Positions 9,952 to 20,520 of a DNA stretch of 64,000 nt are shown piece by piece. Every line of letters starts with the position of its first letter. Within the stretch, counting starts at the first letter, position 1. A program made the position numbers and the translations under genes. This DNA comes from Halomonas organivorans (GTDB taxonomy: Bacteria > Pseudomonadota > Gammaproteobacteria > Pseudomonadales > Halomonadaceae), in contig NZ_JACHXM010000002.1 of NCBI RefSeq assembly GCF_014192055.1, positions 288,486-352,485 on the forward strand. Direction: 5' to 3'. A model generated the notes under the pieces. It worked only from the letters and a program-made list of their open reading frames with translations, had not been told where the DNA came from and ran no database searches.

Positions 9952-10554
9952 ATGAAAGGCACGAAGGGATGGGCAAGCCTCCTGGCGGGGCTCGCGATGG
10001 TCGGTCCATGGGTGGGAGCTGTCGTCGCCGATGCCTCTGCGGTGACGCTCGACGAGATTCGCGCGGCCAACGCCCGCTTCGCGGACGTCAACGCGGCACT
10101 GGCGGCAGGCTATGTGCCGGATCCTTCCGGGCACTGCATCGACGCCGCGCACGAGGGGCTACCGGCCGAGCTGGGAGGAATGGGCATTCACTATCTGCGC
10201 CCTGACCTGCTGGGCCTGACCGCCAGCGAACCGCGCGTCGACGGCGAAGGCACCCACACCGACTTCCTGGATCCCGCCATCCTGCTTTACGAACCTCAGG
10301 AGGACGGCTCGATGATGCTGGTCGGCGTCGAGAACCTGGTGTTCCAGAAGGCCTGGGAAACCGCCGGCAACACGGCCCCGCCGCGCTTCGGATCACGCCA
10401 GTGGGACCACATGGCCGACGACCCGACGACACCCGCCGACGAGGCCCATGGCTTCGCCCCGCACTACGATCAGCACGTATGGTTTCGCGACAACCCGCGT
10501 GGAGCGCTCGAGCCCTTCAACCCCTCGGTCAGCTGCCGGCACCATCGGCTCTAG
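9952..10554 (+). CDS. Secreted protein of unknown function
   Basis: This 200-residue protein begins with a signal peptide (MKGTKGWASLLAGLAMVGPW, with likely cleavage after VVADA or nearby). The mature part starts with a helical segment (TLDEIRAANARFADVNAALAAGYVPD). It continues with conserved-looking motifs GMGIHYLRPDLL, DPAILLYEP, and a His-rich C-terminus (HMADDP, HGFAPHYDQHVWF, CRHHRL). Two cysteines (in GHCID and SCRHH) could form a disulfide. I recognise no characterised family. The many histidines suggest a possible metal site. It stands alone between the LysR gene and a long inverted repeat. Confidence 0.7.
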   Translation: MKGTKGWASLLAGLAMVGPWVGAVVADASAVTLDEIRAANARFADVNAALAAGYVPDPSGHCIDAAHEGLPAELGGMGIHYLRPDLLGLTASEPRVDGEGTHTDFLDPAILLYEPQEDGSMMLVGVENLVFQKAWETAGNTAPPRFGSRQWDHMADDPTTPADEAHGFAPHYDQHVWFRDNPRGALEPFNPSVSCRHHRL

Positions 10555-10594
10555 GCAATGTCGGAAAAGTGCCTGCGCTCGGCTATACGGCGTT

Positions 10595-10685
10595 AAAAAT
10601 CGGCTCGTGCGCGAGCCCGGTCAAAGTACTCATTTACTGCCTGTAAACTCGCACGCGAGCCCGGTCCGTCTTTCCACCGATTTTT
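10595..10685. repeat. Long nested intergenic inverted repeat
   Basis: The outer arms AAAAATCGG (10595-10603) and CCGATTTTT (10677-10685) enclose a hairpin GGCTCG/CGAGCC (10602-10617), a central TTTAC/GTAAA pair (10633-10637 with 10643-10647) and a second CGCGAGCCCGG copy. Another short hairpin CCCAC/GTGGG follows at 10695-10710. The 278-base gap 10555-10832 otherwise holds no ORF. The nested layout suggests a repeated extragenic element of the genome or a bidirectional terminator between the converging genes. Confidence 0.55.
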
Positions 10686-10832
10686 GCCTTGCGACCCACA
10701 CGGAGGTGGGAAGTGCGTTGGCCCATCGGGAACTGGGCTAGCCCTAGCCTTCGCTCACCGACTTTTCAGACAAAGACTTGTGTCTCTCCTCTCTAGTCGC
10801 CCAAGACGGCTGCCGATACGATACGCGGCGCC

Positions 10833-11456
10833 CTAGCGCGCCGCGCCTTCCTGCGGCCGGTAGAAGGCGAAGCCTCCCACATCGACGGTCTTGGTGTACT
10901 GCGCCGCCCAGTCGGGCTGCATCGTCCTGAGATGGAAGTACAGGGCACCGTCGGTACGATCCGGCAACTGCTGGTTCAGGGCTCGCCGGGCAATCTCCTT
11001 GGCGATGTCGTAGGCGCCCTCCTCGTCCGCCTCGTCGACGCGCCCATCGCACCACCAGGAGAATTGGCAGTCGCCCTGCTCGAGCCCCTGCCTGACGACG
11101 CCGCACACGGTGTCGGGGAACCCCTCGTGGGCGAGCCGATTGATGACGACGCTGGCCACCGCCTCCATGTCGGCGACCGCCTCGCCCCTCGCCTCCCAGT
11201 AGATGGTGCGCACCAGGCAGGTGAGAGCATCGTCCAGAGGCTGTTCGCCCTCGGGGTCGACCGCCTGGGCCTCGGGCTTGTCGATGACCATGCCCGGTGA
11301 TACCGAAGCGGCCTCTCCCTCCTCCACCACCGCCTGCTCCAGGCGCTGCGCCTTGCGCTCGGCGGCCTCCGCCTCGTCCGACCGCTCCGCTCCCGGCAGC
11401 GGCATCGCGATCAGGATGGCAAGGCAAAGCAGAAGGCAGCACGGGGAGCGATGCAT
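10833..11456 (-). CDS. SleB-type cell wall hydrolase
   Basis: This 207-residue exported protein starts with a signal peptide (MHRSPCCLLLCLAILIAMPLPGA). An acidic, helical spacer (about residues 24-75, rich in E and A) is followed by a Hydrolase_2/SleB catalytic domain. Family motifs are clear: CLVRTIYWEARGE with the catalytic glutamate, EAVASVVINRL, FPDTVCGVVRQG and CQFSWWCDG. SleB-like enzymes are spore-cortex lytic transglycosylases in Bacillus and general peptidoglycan hydrolases in proteobacteria. It stands as a single gene; a role in wall remodelling is inferred. Confidence 0.88.
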   Translation of the reverse strand: MHRSPCCLLLCLAILIAMPLPGAERSDEAEAAERKAQRLEQAVVEEGEAASVSPGMVIDKPEAQAVDPEGEQPLDDALTCLVRTIYWEARGEAVADMEAVASVVINRLAHEGFPDTVCGVVRQGLEQGDCQFSWWCDGRVDEADEEGAYDIAKEIARRALNQQLPDRTDGALYFHLRTMQPDWAAQYTKTVDVGGFAFYRPQEGAAR

Positions 11457-11618
11457 GATGGAGTCTCAACGACGTCCCCGGGGGGGACCCGAGGAACGCG
11501 CGGTCGCGATATGAACAGTGTAGCGCGACGATGGGCCAGCCGCGCCATGGCGGGAGCTGCAACGTCTTCAGGCGGACTGGTGAGCCGCCTGAAACTCATG
11601 ATCGACTTCTGATATGGG

Positions 11619-12077
11619 CTAGGCAAAACCGCGGATATGCGCCGCCAGCCGGGCCAGCTGCGCATCGTCGGCGCGGCGATAATCGTGGGAGGAAAGATAG
11701 CCTTCGTAGCGGTCGAAGAACTTGTCCACCCGCGACTCCACGGGCTGGAAGGCGGCGTCGTTGCCGGTACCGTGCATGGGAAACAGCTTGCTGTGCAGGT
11801 GATCGACGCCATAGCCCTCGAAGAACATGCCGCTGCGAGCGACGCCATCGAGGGAAGCATCCAGCAGGCGTGCCACCCGCTTGGTGGCAAGCATCAGCCC
11901 GGTCAGCACCTCGTCCGGCTGGTCGAAGGCATAGCTGGAATGGTGGGCCTTGGGGATCACCACAGAGAACCCCGGCGTGTTGGGAAAGATGGACAGGAAG
12001 GCCAGGTGCGATTCGTCCTCCCAGATGGCATGGCAAGGCGCCTTGCCGGCAACGATGTCGCAGAAGATGCAGCTCAT
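11619..12077 (-). CDS. HIT family protein with altered histidine triad
   Basis: This 152-residue protein of the HIT superfamily begins with the characteristic CIFCDIVAGKAP and has GFSVVIPKAHH. The signature reads H93-L-H95-S-K97, so the third His of the HxHxH triad is Lys, while the expected nucleophile H95 is kept. HIT enzymes hydrolyse or transfer nucleotidyl groups from Ap4A, AMP-lysine or similar substrates. The C1/C4 cysteines and H45/H46 could bind zinc as in HINT-like proteins. The gene diverges from ppiC. Activity with the altered triad is uncertain. Confidence 0.85.
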   Translation of the reverse strand: MSCIFCDIVAGKAPCHAIWEDESHLAFLSIFPNTPGFSVVIPKAHHSSYAFDQPDEVLTGLMLATKRVARLLDASLDGVARSGMFFEGYGVDHLHSKLFPMHGTGNDAAFQPVESRVDKFFDRYEGYLSSHDYRRADDAQLARLAAHIRGFA

Positions 12078-12205
12078 GGGTGATGGCTCCTCGAACGCCG
12101 AAGTATCCGGCGAGCACCGTCACGCGACATGGCCCCACGACCATGCCGGCATGCTATCCTCCCGGGTTCGTTCTAAAGCATACCCTGCCCCCGAAGGAGA
12201 TTCCC

Positions 12206-12484
12206 ATGACCCAGGCCACCGCACGCCATATCCTGGTCGCCAGCGAAGAGCAGTGCCAGGCCCTCAAGGCCGAGATCGAGAACGGTCGCGACTTCGCCGA
12301 GGTCGCCCGCGAGCATTCCCAGTGCCCGTCCGGCCAGCAGGGCGGCGAGCTCGGCAGCTTCGGCCCCGGCCAGATGGTCCCCGAGTTCGACAAGGTAGTG
12401 TTCTCCGCCGACCTGAACCAGGTCCAGGGCCCGGTGAAGACCCAGTTCGGCTACCACCTGCTGGAAGTCACCAGCCGCGGCTGA
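12206..12484 (+). CDS. ppiC: Parvulin-type peptidyl-prolyl isomerase PpiC
   Basis: This 92-residue single-domain parvulin has no signal peptide and so is a cytoplasmic prolyl isomerase like E. coli PpiC (93 residues). The domain spans the whole chain: [43 protein letters not shown] and [15 protein letters not shown] 12206 follows AAGGAGA. A strong intrinsic terminator follows 22 bases after the stop. Confidence 0.95.
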   Translation: MTQATARHILVASEEQCQALKAEIENGRDFAEVAREHSQCPSGQQGGELGSFGPGQMVPEFDKVVFSADLNQVQGPVKTQFGYHLLEVTSRG

Positions 12485-12505
12485 ATGCCTCACACCAGGC
12501 CGCAC

Positions 12506-12537
12506 AAGGCCGCGCCGGGTACCCGGCGCGGCCTTTT
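12506..12537 (+). terminator. Rho-independent terminator after ppiC
   Basis: A perfect 26-bp palindrome at 12508-12533, centred on GGGTACCC and extended by an AA/TT pair, is followed by TTTT (12534-12537). Its position directly after ppiC fits an intrinsic terminator. A second GGGTACCCGG copy at 12543-12552 lies just beyond. Confidence 0.85.
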
Positions 12538-12701
12538 CGCGTCGGGTACCCGGTGCCGTTGGCCCCGGCGCGGGTCGACCAGCAGGCAGGCGTTCAAGGC
12601 CACGAGGTTCGGAATGCCTGTGCCTCCAGGGCCAGGAAAACGTTAAGGTATTGCAGGATCCCGACGCGACCCGGGACAGACCGATCAGGGAGGTATCGAG
12701 C

Positions 12702-13639
<938 letters not shown>

Positions 13640-13643
<4 letters not shown>

Positions 13644-14401
13644 ACCTGGAATCCGTGAGGACCATCTACGTCGCCGAGATGGCGCGCAGCCTGCGCACCG
13701 TGCTGCAGAGCATCGTCTCGCCGGTGATTTCCACCTCGCTCTACTTCGTGGTGTTCGGCGCCGCCATCGGCACGCGCATCAGTGAGGTGGAAGGCGTGAG
13801 CTACGGGGCCTTCATCGTGCCCGGTCTGATCATGCTGATGCTGCTGACCCAGAGCGTTTCCAACGCCTCCTTCGGCATCTTCTTCCCGCGCTTCTCGGGC
13901 TCGATCTACGAGATTCTCTCGGCGCCGATCTCCTACTTCGAGGTGGTGCTCGGCTTCGTCGGCGCAGCGGCGACCAAGTCGGTGATCCTGGGGCTGATCG
14001 TGCTGGGCACGGCGAGCCTGTTCGTGCCCTTCTCGATTGCCCACCCCTTGGTCATGCTGCTGTTCCTGGTACTGACGGCGCTGACCTTCAGCCTGCTCGG
14101 TTTCATCATCGGCATCTGGGCCGACGGTTTCGAGAAGCTGCAGCTGGTGCCGCTGCTGGTGATCACCCCGTTGACCTTCCTCGGCGGCACCTTCTACTCC
14201 ATCGACATGCTGCCGCCGATCTGGCAGGCGGTGACCCTGGCCAACCCGGTGGTCTACCTGGTCAGCGGCTTTCGCTGGAGCTTCTACGGAATGGGCGACG
14301 TCAGCATCTGGGCCAGCCTGGCGATGGTCGCGCTGTTCCTGGTGGCGGCGCTGGCCGTGGTGAGCTGGATCTTCCGTAACGGCTATCGTCTCAAGCCTTG
14401 A
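13640..14401 (+). CDS. ABC-2 type exporter permease (YadH-like)
   Basis: This 253-residue inner-membrane protein has about six transmembrane segments and the ABC-2 fold. It forms the exporter with the preceding ATPase, to which it is coupled by an ATGA overlap. Recognisable pieces are [15 protein letters not shown], the conserved [15 protein letters not shown] loop before the last helices, and [14 protein letters not shown], all common in YadH/NodJ-like permeases. E. coli YadGH is the nearest known pair by memory. The exported substrate is not known. Confidence 0.87.
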
Positions 14402-14470
14402 CCCGGCGCAAGTCGCCCCCTTCCCGCCCCGGCTAGGCTGACGATACGTCATCCGCCGGGGAACCGGACC

Positions 14471-15058
14471 ATGTCCTCACGCATTCTGATCCTGCAGGGC
14501 CATCCCGACCATCGCGCCGAACACCTCTGCCATGCCCTGGCCGACCACTATCGGCACGGCGCCGAGGACGCCGGCCATGAGGTCGCGCAACTCGACATCG
14601 CCACCCTCGACGTCCCCCTGCTGCGCAGCCGGCAGGAGTGGCAGGCCAGCATGCCGAGCGAAGCGCTGGCCGAGGCCCAGCGCGCCATTCTGCGCTGCGA
14701 TCACCTGGTGCTGGTTTTCCCCCTGTGGCTCGGCGACATGCCGGCCATGGTCAAGGCCTTCCTCGAGCAGGTACTGCGTCCCGGCTTCGCCTTCGAGTAC
14801 GCGGCCGGCGACCCGCTGGGCCACAAGGGCCTCACCGGGCGCTCGGCGCGGATCGTCGTCACCATGGGCATGCCATCCGCCGTCTACCGCCATCTCTACC
14901 GAGCCCACAGCGTCAAGTCCCTGGAACGTAACATCCTCGGTTTCGTGGGCTTCGCCCCGGTCCGCGAGACGCTGATCGGCTCGGTGGACAGCCAGGACGA
15001 AACGGCACGGGCGCGCTGGTTCGAGCATCTGGAACGGCTGGGCGCCACCGCCCGCTGA
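14471..15058 (+). CDS. NAD(P)H-dependent flavodoxin-fold oxidoreductase
   Basis: This 195-residue protein has the Flavodoxin_2 fold (MdaB/KefF/NQO-like). The N-terminal RILILQGHPDH is the FMN/FAD phosphate-binding segment, and VLVFPLWLGDMPAMVKAFLEQVLRPGFAFEY is the family's conserved flavin-contact block. It probably reduces quinones or electrophiles by two electrons with NAD(P)H. GGGGAACCGG precedes the ATG, a weak ribosome site. It stands between the ABC exporter and yejK with no clear operon partner. Confidence 0.8.
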   Translation: MSSRILILQGHPDHRAEHLCHALADHYRHGAEDAGHEVAQLDIATLDVPLLRSRQEWQASMPSEALAEAQRAILRCDHLVLVFPLWLGDMPAMVKAFLEQVLRPGFAFEYAAGDPLGHKGLTGRSARIVVTMGMPSAVYRHLYRAHSVKSLERNILGFVGFAPVRETLIGSVDSQDETARARWFEHLERLGATAR

Positions 15059-15140
15059 CGGGCGCTGACGCCGCCGGCCGCTATCGCCGTCGCGCCGCGG
15101 CCGGTATCATCACCTCCCCCGTCCACCGAGGGAGGTCCCC

Positions 15141-16136
15141 ATGCCGATCCTGCACAGCATCATCCATCGCATCGACAAGGGAGACGGCGAGACGCCGGCA
15201 CGCCTGGTGCCCGCCGACGCGCCGCTGTCGCCGTCCACGGCCCTGGACGACCTGCTGGCGAAGCTCAACGACGCCTATCACGGCAAGGCCAAGAACTGGG
15301 GACGCTTCGCCGAGGAGCCACCAGCCGCCTTCGCCGCAGAGCTGGCGGAGTATCTCGCCGGCGAACGCGACTTCGCGACCCTGACCCGGGCACTGGCCGA
15401 GCGGCTCACCCCGCTGATCGACGATCACCTGCCGGTGGGCGGCCATCTACTGGCCGTCGACCATCGCCAGGGCGATGCCCGCTACCTGATCCTGGCACTA
15501 CTGCACCACCGAGAGGGCTTCGCCATCGACGAGTCGCTGGGCGTGGTGCCCGACCGCCAGCTCAACCTGGCACAGATGACGCTCGCCGCCCGCCTCGACA
15601 TCGGCCAGTGGCAGGCCGGCTCGGCGTCTCATCCCTACCTGTCCTGGACCCGCGACCGGGGCGGCAAGAAACTCGCCGAAGCCTTCGCCGAGACGCTGGG
15701 GGCCCGCGAGCAGCGCGACGCCGGCGAGGAGACGCGCACCCTGCTCAAGGCGTTCAGCGACTACGTCGAGCACGAGGATCTGCCCGAGGAGGCCAGCCGC
15801 GAGAAGACCGACGCCCTGGTCGACTATGCCAGCGATCAGGCACGGCTCGGCGAGCCGATCACCCTGGAGGAGCTCTCGGAGCTGGTCGATGAAGAGCGCC
15901 CCAAGGCCTTCTATGAGCACATCCGCAACAGCGACTACGGACTGGCACCGGAGATCCCCCCGGACAAGCGTACCCTGAACCAGTTCCGCCGCTTCACCGG
16001 TCGCGCCGCCGGCGTTTCGATCAGCTTCGACTCGCACCTGCTCGGCGCCGCGGTGGAGTATGACGAGGAAGGCGACCGGCTGATCATCAAGAAGGTGCCG
16101 AACGGCCTGCGCGACCAGCTCAAGCGCCGGCAATAG
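15141..16136 (+). CDS. yejK: Nucleoid-associated protein YejK (NdpA)
   Basis: This 331-residue protein matches the YejK/NdpA family of nucleoid-associated proteins (E. coli YejK, 335 residues). The N-terminus has the typical HSIIHRIDK and the body includes AKNWGRFAEE, followed by HHREGFAIDESLGVVPDRQLNLAQMTLAARLD. The C-terminal FRRFTGRAAGVSISFDSHLL is also conserved. GGGAGG lies before ATG 15141. It is likely monocistronic. The in vivo role of this family is poorly defined; YejK also interacts with topoisomerase IV. Confidence 0.9.
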   Translation: MPILHSIIHRIDKGDGETPARLVPADAPLSPSTALDDLLAKLNDAYHGKAKNWGRFAEEPPAAFAAELAEYLAGERDFATLTRALAERLTPLIDDHLPVGGHLLAVDHRQGDARYLILALLHHREGFAIDESLGVVPDRQLNLAQMTLAARLDIGQWQAGSASHPYLSWTRDRGGKKLAEAFAETLGAREQRDAGEETRTLLKAFSDYVEHEDLPEEASREKTDALVDYASDQARLGEPITLEELSELVDEERPKAFYEHIRNSDYGLAPEIPPDKRTLNQFRRFTGRAAGVSISFDSHLLGAAVEYDEEGDRLIIKKVPNGLRDQLKRRQ

Positions 16137-16272
16137 GCGTCGGCTCCCTCCTCCAGGCTACCCGCGCCCCGCCGAGGCGAGTCATGCCTTCGGCCCCCTG
16201 GAGTATGAGTTTTTTCGTATCGTCATCCCCTGTCGCCCCGGCTAACTTTTCTAAGAAGCAGGGAGGGGAAAA

Positions 16273-17496
16273 ATGCGATACACAAAGAACGGGGAGGCCA
16301 TGACCCCCTGGAGCGGCGAGTTCACGAATCGTCGCCAGGAAGCTGCCTTTCGGCGGTCGGTACGCGATACCACCGCCGGTCTGCTGCGCGCCGCCATGCT
16401 GACGGCAGCGCTGCTGTTCCTGGTGCTGGGTGTGGCGGATTTTCCCCGTCTCGGCCCGACCGACAGCTTCTTCCAACTGCTCGGGCTGCGGCTGCTGGCA
16501 GCCGCCGGTTGCCTGCTGACCTGGTGGGCCGTGCGCCGCAATCCCGACCTGACCTTTCGCTTCGCTCCGCTGAATCCGGTGATCTGGCTGGGCTGTACGG
16601 TGCTCATCCTGATCGTTCCACTGGGACCCGACACGCTCAGCACCCACGCACCTTCCGCGGCCGTGGCGGTGATGGCCCTGTATCTCTTCGTGCCCAACCG
16701 GGTGCCGTGGATGGTCGCCGCCAGCCTCTACCTGACGCTCGGTTTCCTGGCGACCACGGCGCTATGGGTATCAACCCCTCCCAGCGTGGTCCTGGTCCAG
16801 TCGCTGGTGCTGGGCTTTGCCAATGTGGTCGGCTTCTTGAGTGCGCGCCGCCTGGCGCGCCTGCAGCGCCGGCAATATGCCTCGCTGCTCGACGAGCGCG
16901 CCTACTGCCGGCGCCTCCAGGGAGAGATTCGAGAACGTGCCCGCCTGGAGCAGCGCCTGCGGCACATGGCCGGTACCGATGAACTTACCGGCCTGGATAA
17001 CCGCCGCCGCTTCTTCGAGCGCGCCGAACATGCCTTGCACCGTACGCAGCGTCACGGCAGCCCCATGACCCTCTGCATGATCGACCTGGACCACTTCAAG
17101 ACCATCAATGATCGCTACGGACACGCCGTCGGGGATCGCGTCCTGGTCCAGGTGGCCGGCCAGTGCCGCCGACATATCCGGGATATCGACATCATCGGTC
17201 GCATCGGCGGCGAGGAGTTCGTCATCGCCTTTCCCGACACCGACCTGGGCAAGGCCCTGGACATCAACGAACGCCTGAGACGCTGCATCGAGGCCACACC
17301 CACGCTGGAGCTGGATGTCCACGAACCACTTTCCGTCACCATCGGCATCGCCTGCATCGAGCCCGGAGAGACGACGCTGACTCCAGCCCTGCACAGGGCC
17401 GATGCCGCGCTCTATCGCGGCAAGGCCCTGGGCCGTAACAGAGTGATGGTCCACGGCGTCGAGGACGAACCACGCCTTGTCGTGGTAGATGGCTGA
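16273..17496 (+). CDS. Membrane-bound diguanylate cyclase
   Basis: This 407-residue protein makes cyclic di-GMP. Residues about 35-200 form five or six transmembrane segments, probably a sensory MASE-like domain. A short coiled linker (EIRERARLEQRLRHM) leads to the GGDEF domain (about 230-395). That domain has the substrate metal site DLDHFKTINDRYGH, the active loop GGEEF and an inhibitory I-site RxxD (RDID) exactly five residues before it, so product inhibition is expected. GGGAGGGG precedes ATG 16273. The signal sensed is unknown, since the N-terminus matches no domain I can name. Confidence 0.9.
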   Translation: MRYTKNGEAMTPWSGEFTNRRQEAAFRRSVRDTTAGLLRAAMLTAALLFLVLGVADFPRLGPTDSFFQLLGLRLLAAAGCLLTWWAVRRNPDLTFRFAPLNPVIWLGCTVLILIVPLGPDTLSTHAPSAAVAVMALYLFVPNRVPWMVAASLYLTLGFLATTALWVSTPPSVVLVQSLVLGFANVVGFLSARRLARLQRRQYASLLDERAYCRRLQGEIRERARLEQRLRHMAGTDELTGLDNRRRFFERAEHALHRTQRHGSPMTLCMIDLDHFKTINDRYGHAVGDRVLVQVAGQCRRHIRDIDIIGRIGGEEFVIAFPDTDLGKALDINERLRRCIEATPTLELDVHEPLSVTIGIACIEPGETTLTPALHRADAALYRGKALGRNRVMVHGVEDEPRLVVVDG

Positions 17497-17532
17497 GACG
17501 AGACGGCGGCGGCGAGAATGGCCGAGACGATG

Positions 17533-17970
17533 TCAGCCGAGATACGGCATCAGCCACTCGCGCAGCTGCCGCCCCTGGAGCAGCCCCGCTTGTCGCGCCA
17601 CCTCACGCCCCTCCTTGAACACCATCAAGGTCGGAATGCTGCGGATACCGAATCGCCCCGCCAGGGCCTGTTCCGCCTCGGTATCCAGTTTGGCGAACCG
17701 CAGGCGTGGCTCGAGCTCCCTGGCGGCCTCGGCGAACACTGGCGCCATCATCTTGCAGGGCCCGCACCAACTGGCCCAGAAATCCACGACCACCGGCAAG
17801 GTGCCGCGCTCGACCAGGGCCGAGAAGTTGTCGGCAGTCAGTGTGGCGGGCTCCCCGGTGAACAACGGCTGCCGGCACTTCCCGCAACGGGGAGCGGACG
17901 TCAGGCGATCGGCCGCAACGCGATTGACGGCGGCACAGTGGGCACAGCCCACCAGCAGGGGCTCGGACAT
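17533..17970 (-). CDS. trxC: Thioredoxin TrxC (thioredoxin 2)
   Basis: This 145-residue cytoplasmic thioredoxin has an N-terminal zinc ribbon (C9/C12 and C29/C32) followed by a thioredoxin domain with the active site WCGPC at 68-72. The arrangement and length match E. coli Trx2 (139 residues), which reduces disulfides during oxidative stress. ATG 17970 is used because the longer frame to 18021 adds residues not seen in the family, and GGAG lies upstream. It converges on the diguanylate cyclase gene. Confidence 0.93.
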   Translation of the reverse strand: MSEPLLVGCAHCAAVNRVAADRLTSAPRCGKCRQPLFTGEPATLTADNFSALVERGTLPVVVDFWASWCGPCKMMAPVFAEAARELEPRLRFAKLDTEAEQALAGRFGIRSIPTLMVFKEGREVARQAGLLQGRQLREWLMPYLG

Positions 17971-18101
17971 GGCAGGACTCCGCTCTCGGACATGAAGGGA
18001 CGACAATGCCGTCTCCACCACTTTCCGGCAATCCCTGTCGAGCCATCGCGCGCTGAATGTCGCTCAGCCATACGCCACGCTCGTGGCGAAGACGATCAGA
18101 C

Positions 18102-20465
18102 TCAGAATAGCCCGAGTTGGCGATCGATCAGGGTCGCGAAGTCGTCGCCCACGAAGGGAAGGATGGCATCCGCCACCGGCTGCAGCTGGCTGGCCAGGTA
18201 GTGCTCGGTGTCGATAGCCGAACGCCGCTGTTCAAGGGGCTCCGGGCCCGCCACCGTCATCACGTAGCGGATCCAGCCGCCATGCTGATACTGGCGCGGG
18301 CGCCCCAGCCGGCCATTGAGCTCGTCGGCGAGTCGTGCCGCACGCACATGGGGCGGCACGTTGCGCCGGTATTCGGCTAGGGGGCGCCGCAGTCGCTTGC
18401 GATAGACCAGGCGATCGTCGAAGTCGCCGGCCACCGTGCGGCGCACGTAGTCGCGCACGAAGTCCCGATGAGGCTCGCCGGCGAAGATGCGCCGGTAGAG
18501 TTCCTGCTGGAAGGCCTTGGCCAGCGGCGTCCAGTCGCTGCGCACGCTTTCCAGCCCCTTGAAGACCATCCGTTCTTGCCCTGCCGAGTCGCACATCAGC
18601 CCGGCATAGCGCTTCTTGCTGCCCGCCTCGGCGCCGCGAATGGTCGGCATCAGAAAGCGACGGTAGTGGGTCTCGAACTGCAGTTCCAAGGCACTCTCCA
18701 GGCCGTATTCCCGGGCCAGGTGATCGCGCCACCAGGCATTGACGTGCTCCACCAGGCGCCGACCGATCGCCGACGCCTGCGCGTCTGGATACTCGCCACC
18801 GAGCCACACGAAGGTGGAGTCGGTATCGCCGTAGATAACGGTATATCCCTCGGCCTCGATCAGCGCCCGGGTGCGGCGCATGATCTCGTGGCCACGCATG
18901 GTGATCGACGAGGCCAGGCGTGCGTCGAAGAAGCGGCAGCCCTTCGACCCCAGCACGCCATAGAAACTGTTCATGATGATCTTCAACGCCTGGGAGAGCG
19001 GCGCGTTGCCCGCTCGCTTGGCCGCCTCGCGCCCTTCCCAGACGCGCGCCACGATGTCCGGCAGGGCATGTCGCGAACGCGAGAAGCGCGCCCCGCGAAA
19101 CCCCGGTATCGAGGCCGCGTCCGAGGGCTCGGCGAGCCCTTCCACCAGCCCCGCCGGATCGATCAGGAAGCTACGGATGATCGAGGGATACAGGCTCTTG
19201 AAGTCGAGCACCAGCACCGAGTCGTAGAGGCCGGGACGAGAATCCATGACGAAGCCGCCGGGGCTCTCGACGGCTTCTGCCTCGCCGAGGTTCGGCGCCA
19301 CGAACCCCAGACGGTGCAGGCGCGGCAGGTAGAGGTGGGTGAAGGCCGCCACCGAGCCGCCGGTGCGATCGGCGGGCAGCCCGGTCACGGTGGCCCGTTC
19401 CAGCAGGAAGTCGAGGAGCTCGGTCCTGGCGAAGATCCGGGTCACCAGCTCGCAGTCCTTGAGGTTGTAGCGCGCCAGCGCCGGCTTGTCCTCGGCGAAC
19501 ATGCGCAGGATGTCCTCGAGGCGCTGGTAGGGGTTATCGATGGACTTGCCCTCGCCAAGCAGCGACTGGGCGACGGCTTCCAGCGCGAAGGAAGGAAACT
19601 GCCAGGTTGCCGAGCGCAGGGCCTCGATGCCATCGATGATCAGCCGACCGGCCGCCGAGGCGACGAAGCGATTGGCCTGATGTCCCAGGGTGTGGCACTC
19701 CAGCTCGGCGCCGCCACGGCCCAGGCGCAAGGGCACGCCGAGCCGCCGGGCGTGTTCCTGCAGAATCCGCAGGTCGAACTGCACCAGGTTCCAGCCGATG
19801 ATCGCGTCGGGGTCGTGCTCGGCGAACCACCGGTTCAGTCGCTGCAGGAGCGCCGCTCGGCTATCGCAGTAGTCGAGGCGGAAGTCGAGATCCTCGGCCG
19901 TGCCGTTGGCCGGGCCCAGCATGAACACCTGCCGCTGCCCGACACCCTCCAGGGCGATGGAGTACAGCTCGCCGCTCCCGCTGGTCTCGATGTCCAGCGA
20001 CACCATCGTGAGCCGCGGACGGTAGTCAGGTGCCGGCTTGAGCCGCGTTGCGACCATGCCGCCATCGCCGTCGGGGTGACCGTTCACCGAGACGGGCGCG
20101 GTGATGAAGCGCTCCATCAGATAGCGCTCGGGTGGTCGAACGTCCGCCTCGTAGACTTCCACGCCGGCGTGCGTCAGGCGCCGCTGCAGGGCGATCAAGC
20201 GTCGATGCTGCCGGCAGTAGAGCCCCAGCACCGGTCGCCGATGAAAGTCGCGCAGCGCAAGGGGACGCAGCTCGACGCCGGTTTCGGCGTGCAGCACGGC
20301 CTCGGCGCGCTGGCGCTGTGTCGCCGGCAGGAAGGCCACCGACGGCTGCGGCGGCACGCGCACCCGCAGGGGGCCCTCCTCGGTGGCCAGCCAAAGTGCC
20401 ATCTCGTTGCCCTCGGGCGTCTCCTGCCAGTGCCGGCTCAGGATGAACCCCTGACGTGTCGCCAC
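18102..20465 (-). CDS. polB: DNA polymerase II (PolB)
   Basis: This 787-residue family B polymerase with proofreading matches E. coli Pol II (783 residues). The exonuclease motif ExoI SLDIETSG is at about 156-163, ExoII appears as [12 protein letters not shown], polymerase motif A as [13 protein letters not shown], motif B as [14 protein letters not shown] and motif C as [10 protein letters not shown]. Such enzymes act in restart of stalled forks and lesion bypass, usually under SOS control. The start is GTG 20465, preceded by GAGGAG. No obvious LexA box was found just upstream. Confidence 0.95.
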   Translation of the reverse strand: MATRQGFILSRHWQETPEGNEMALWLATEEGPLRVRVPPQPSVAFLPATQRQRAEAVLHAETGVELRPLALRDFHRRPVLGLYCRQHRRLIALQRRLTHAGVEVYEADVRPPERYLMERFITAPVSVNGHPDGDGGMVATRLKPAPDYRPRLTMVSLDIETSGSGELYSIALEGVGQRQVFMLGPANGTAEDLDFRLDYCDSRAALLQRLNRWFAEHDPDAIIGWNLVQFDLRILQEHARRLGVPLRLGRGGAELECHTLGHQANRFVASAAGRLIIDGIEALRSATWQFPSFALEAVAQSLLGEGKSIDNPYQRLEDILRMFAEDKPALARYNLKDCELVTRIFARTELLDFLLERATVTGLPADRTGGSVAAFTHLYLPRLHRLGFVAPNLGEAEAVESPGGFVMDSRPGLYDSVLVLDFKSLYPSIIRSFLIDPAGLVEGLAEPSDAASIPGFRGARFSRSRHALPDIVARVWEGREAAKRAGNAPLSQALKIIMNSFYGVLGSKGCRFFDARLASSITMRGHEIMRRTRALIEAEGYTVIYGDTDSTFVWLGGEYPDAQASAIGRRLVEHVNAWWRDHLAREYGLESALELQFETHYRRFLMPTIRGAEAGSKKRYAGLMCDSAGQERMVFKGLESVRSDWTPLAKAFQQELYRRIFAGEPHRDFVRDYVRRTVAGDFDDRLVYRKRLRRPLAEYRRNVPPHVRAARLADELNGRLGRPRQYQHGGWIRYVMTVAGPEPLEQRRSAIDTEHYLASQLQPVADAILPFVGDDFATLIDRQLGLF

Positions 20466-20520
20466 CGCCGCTCCTCGTCTCCTCGCGTGTCGGCATGATC
20501 TTACCTCGCCGTCGGTGGAC

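Noticed and set aside
18468..20498. 676-codon plus-strand open frame opposite polB
   Set aside because: Extended shadow frame caused by high GC. The minus strand has all family B polymerase motifs in order.
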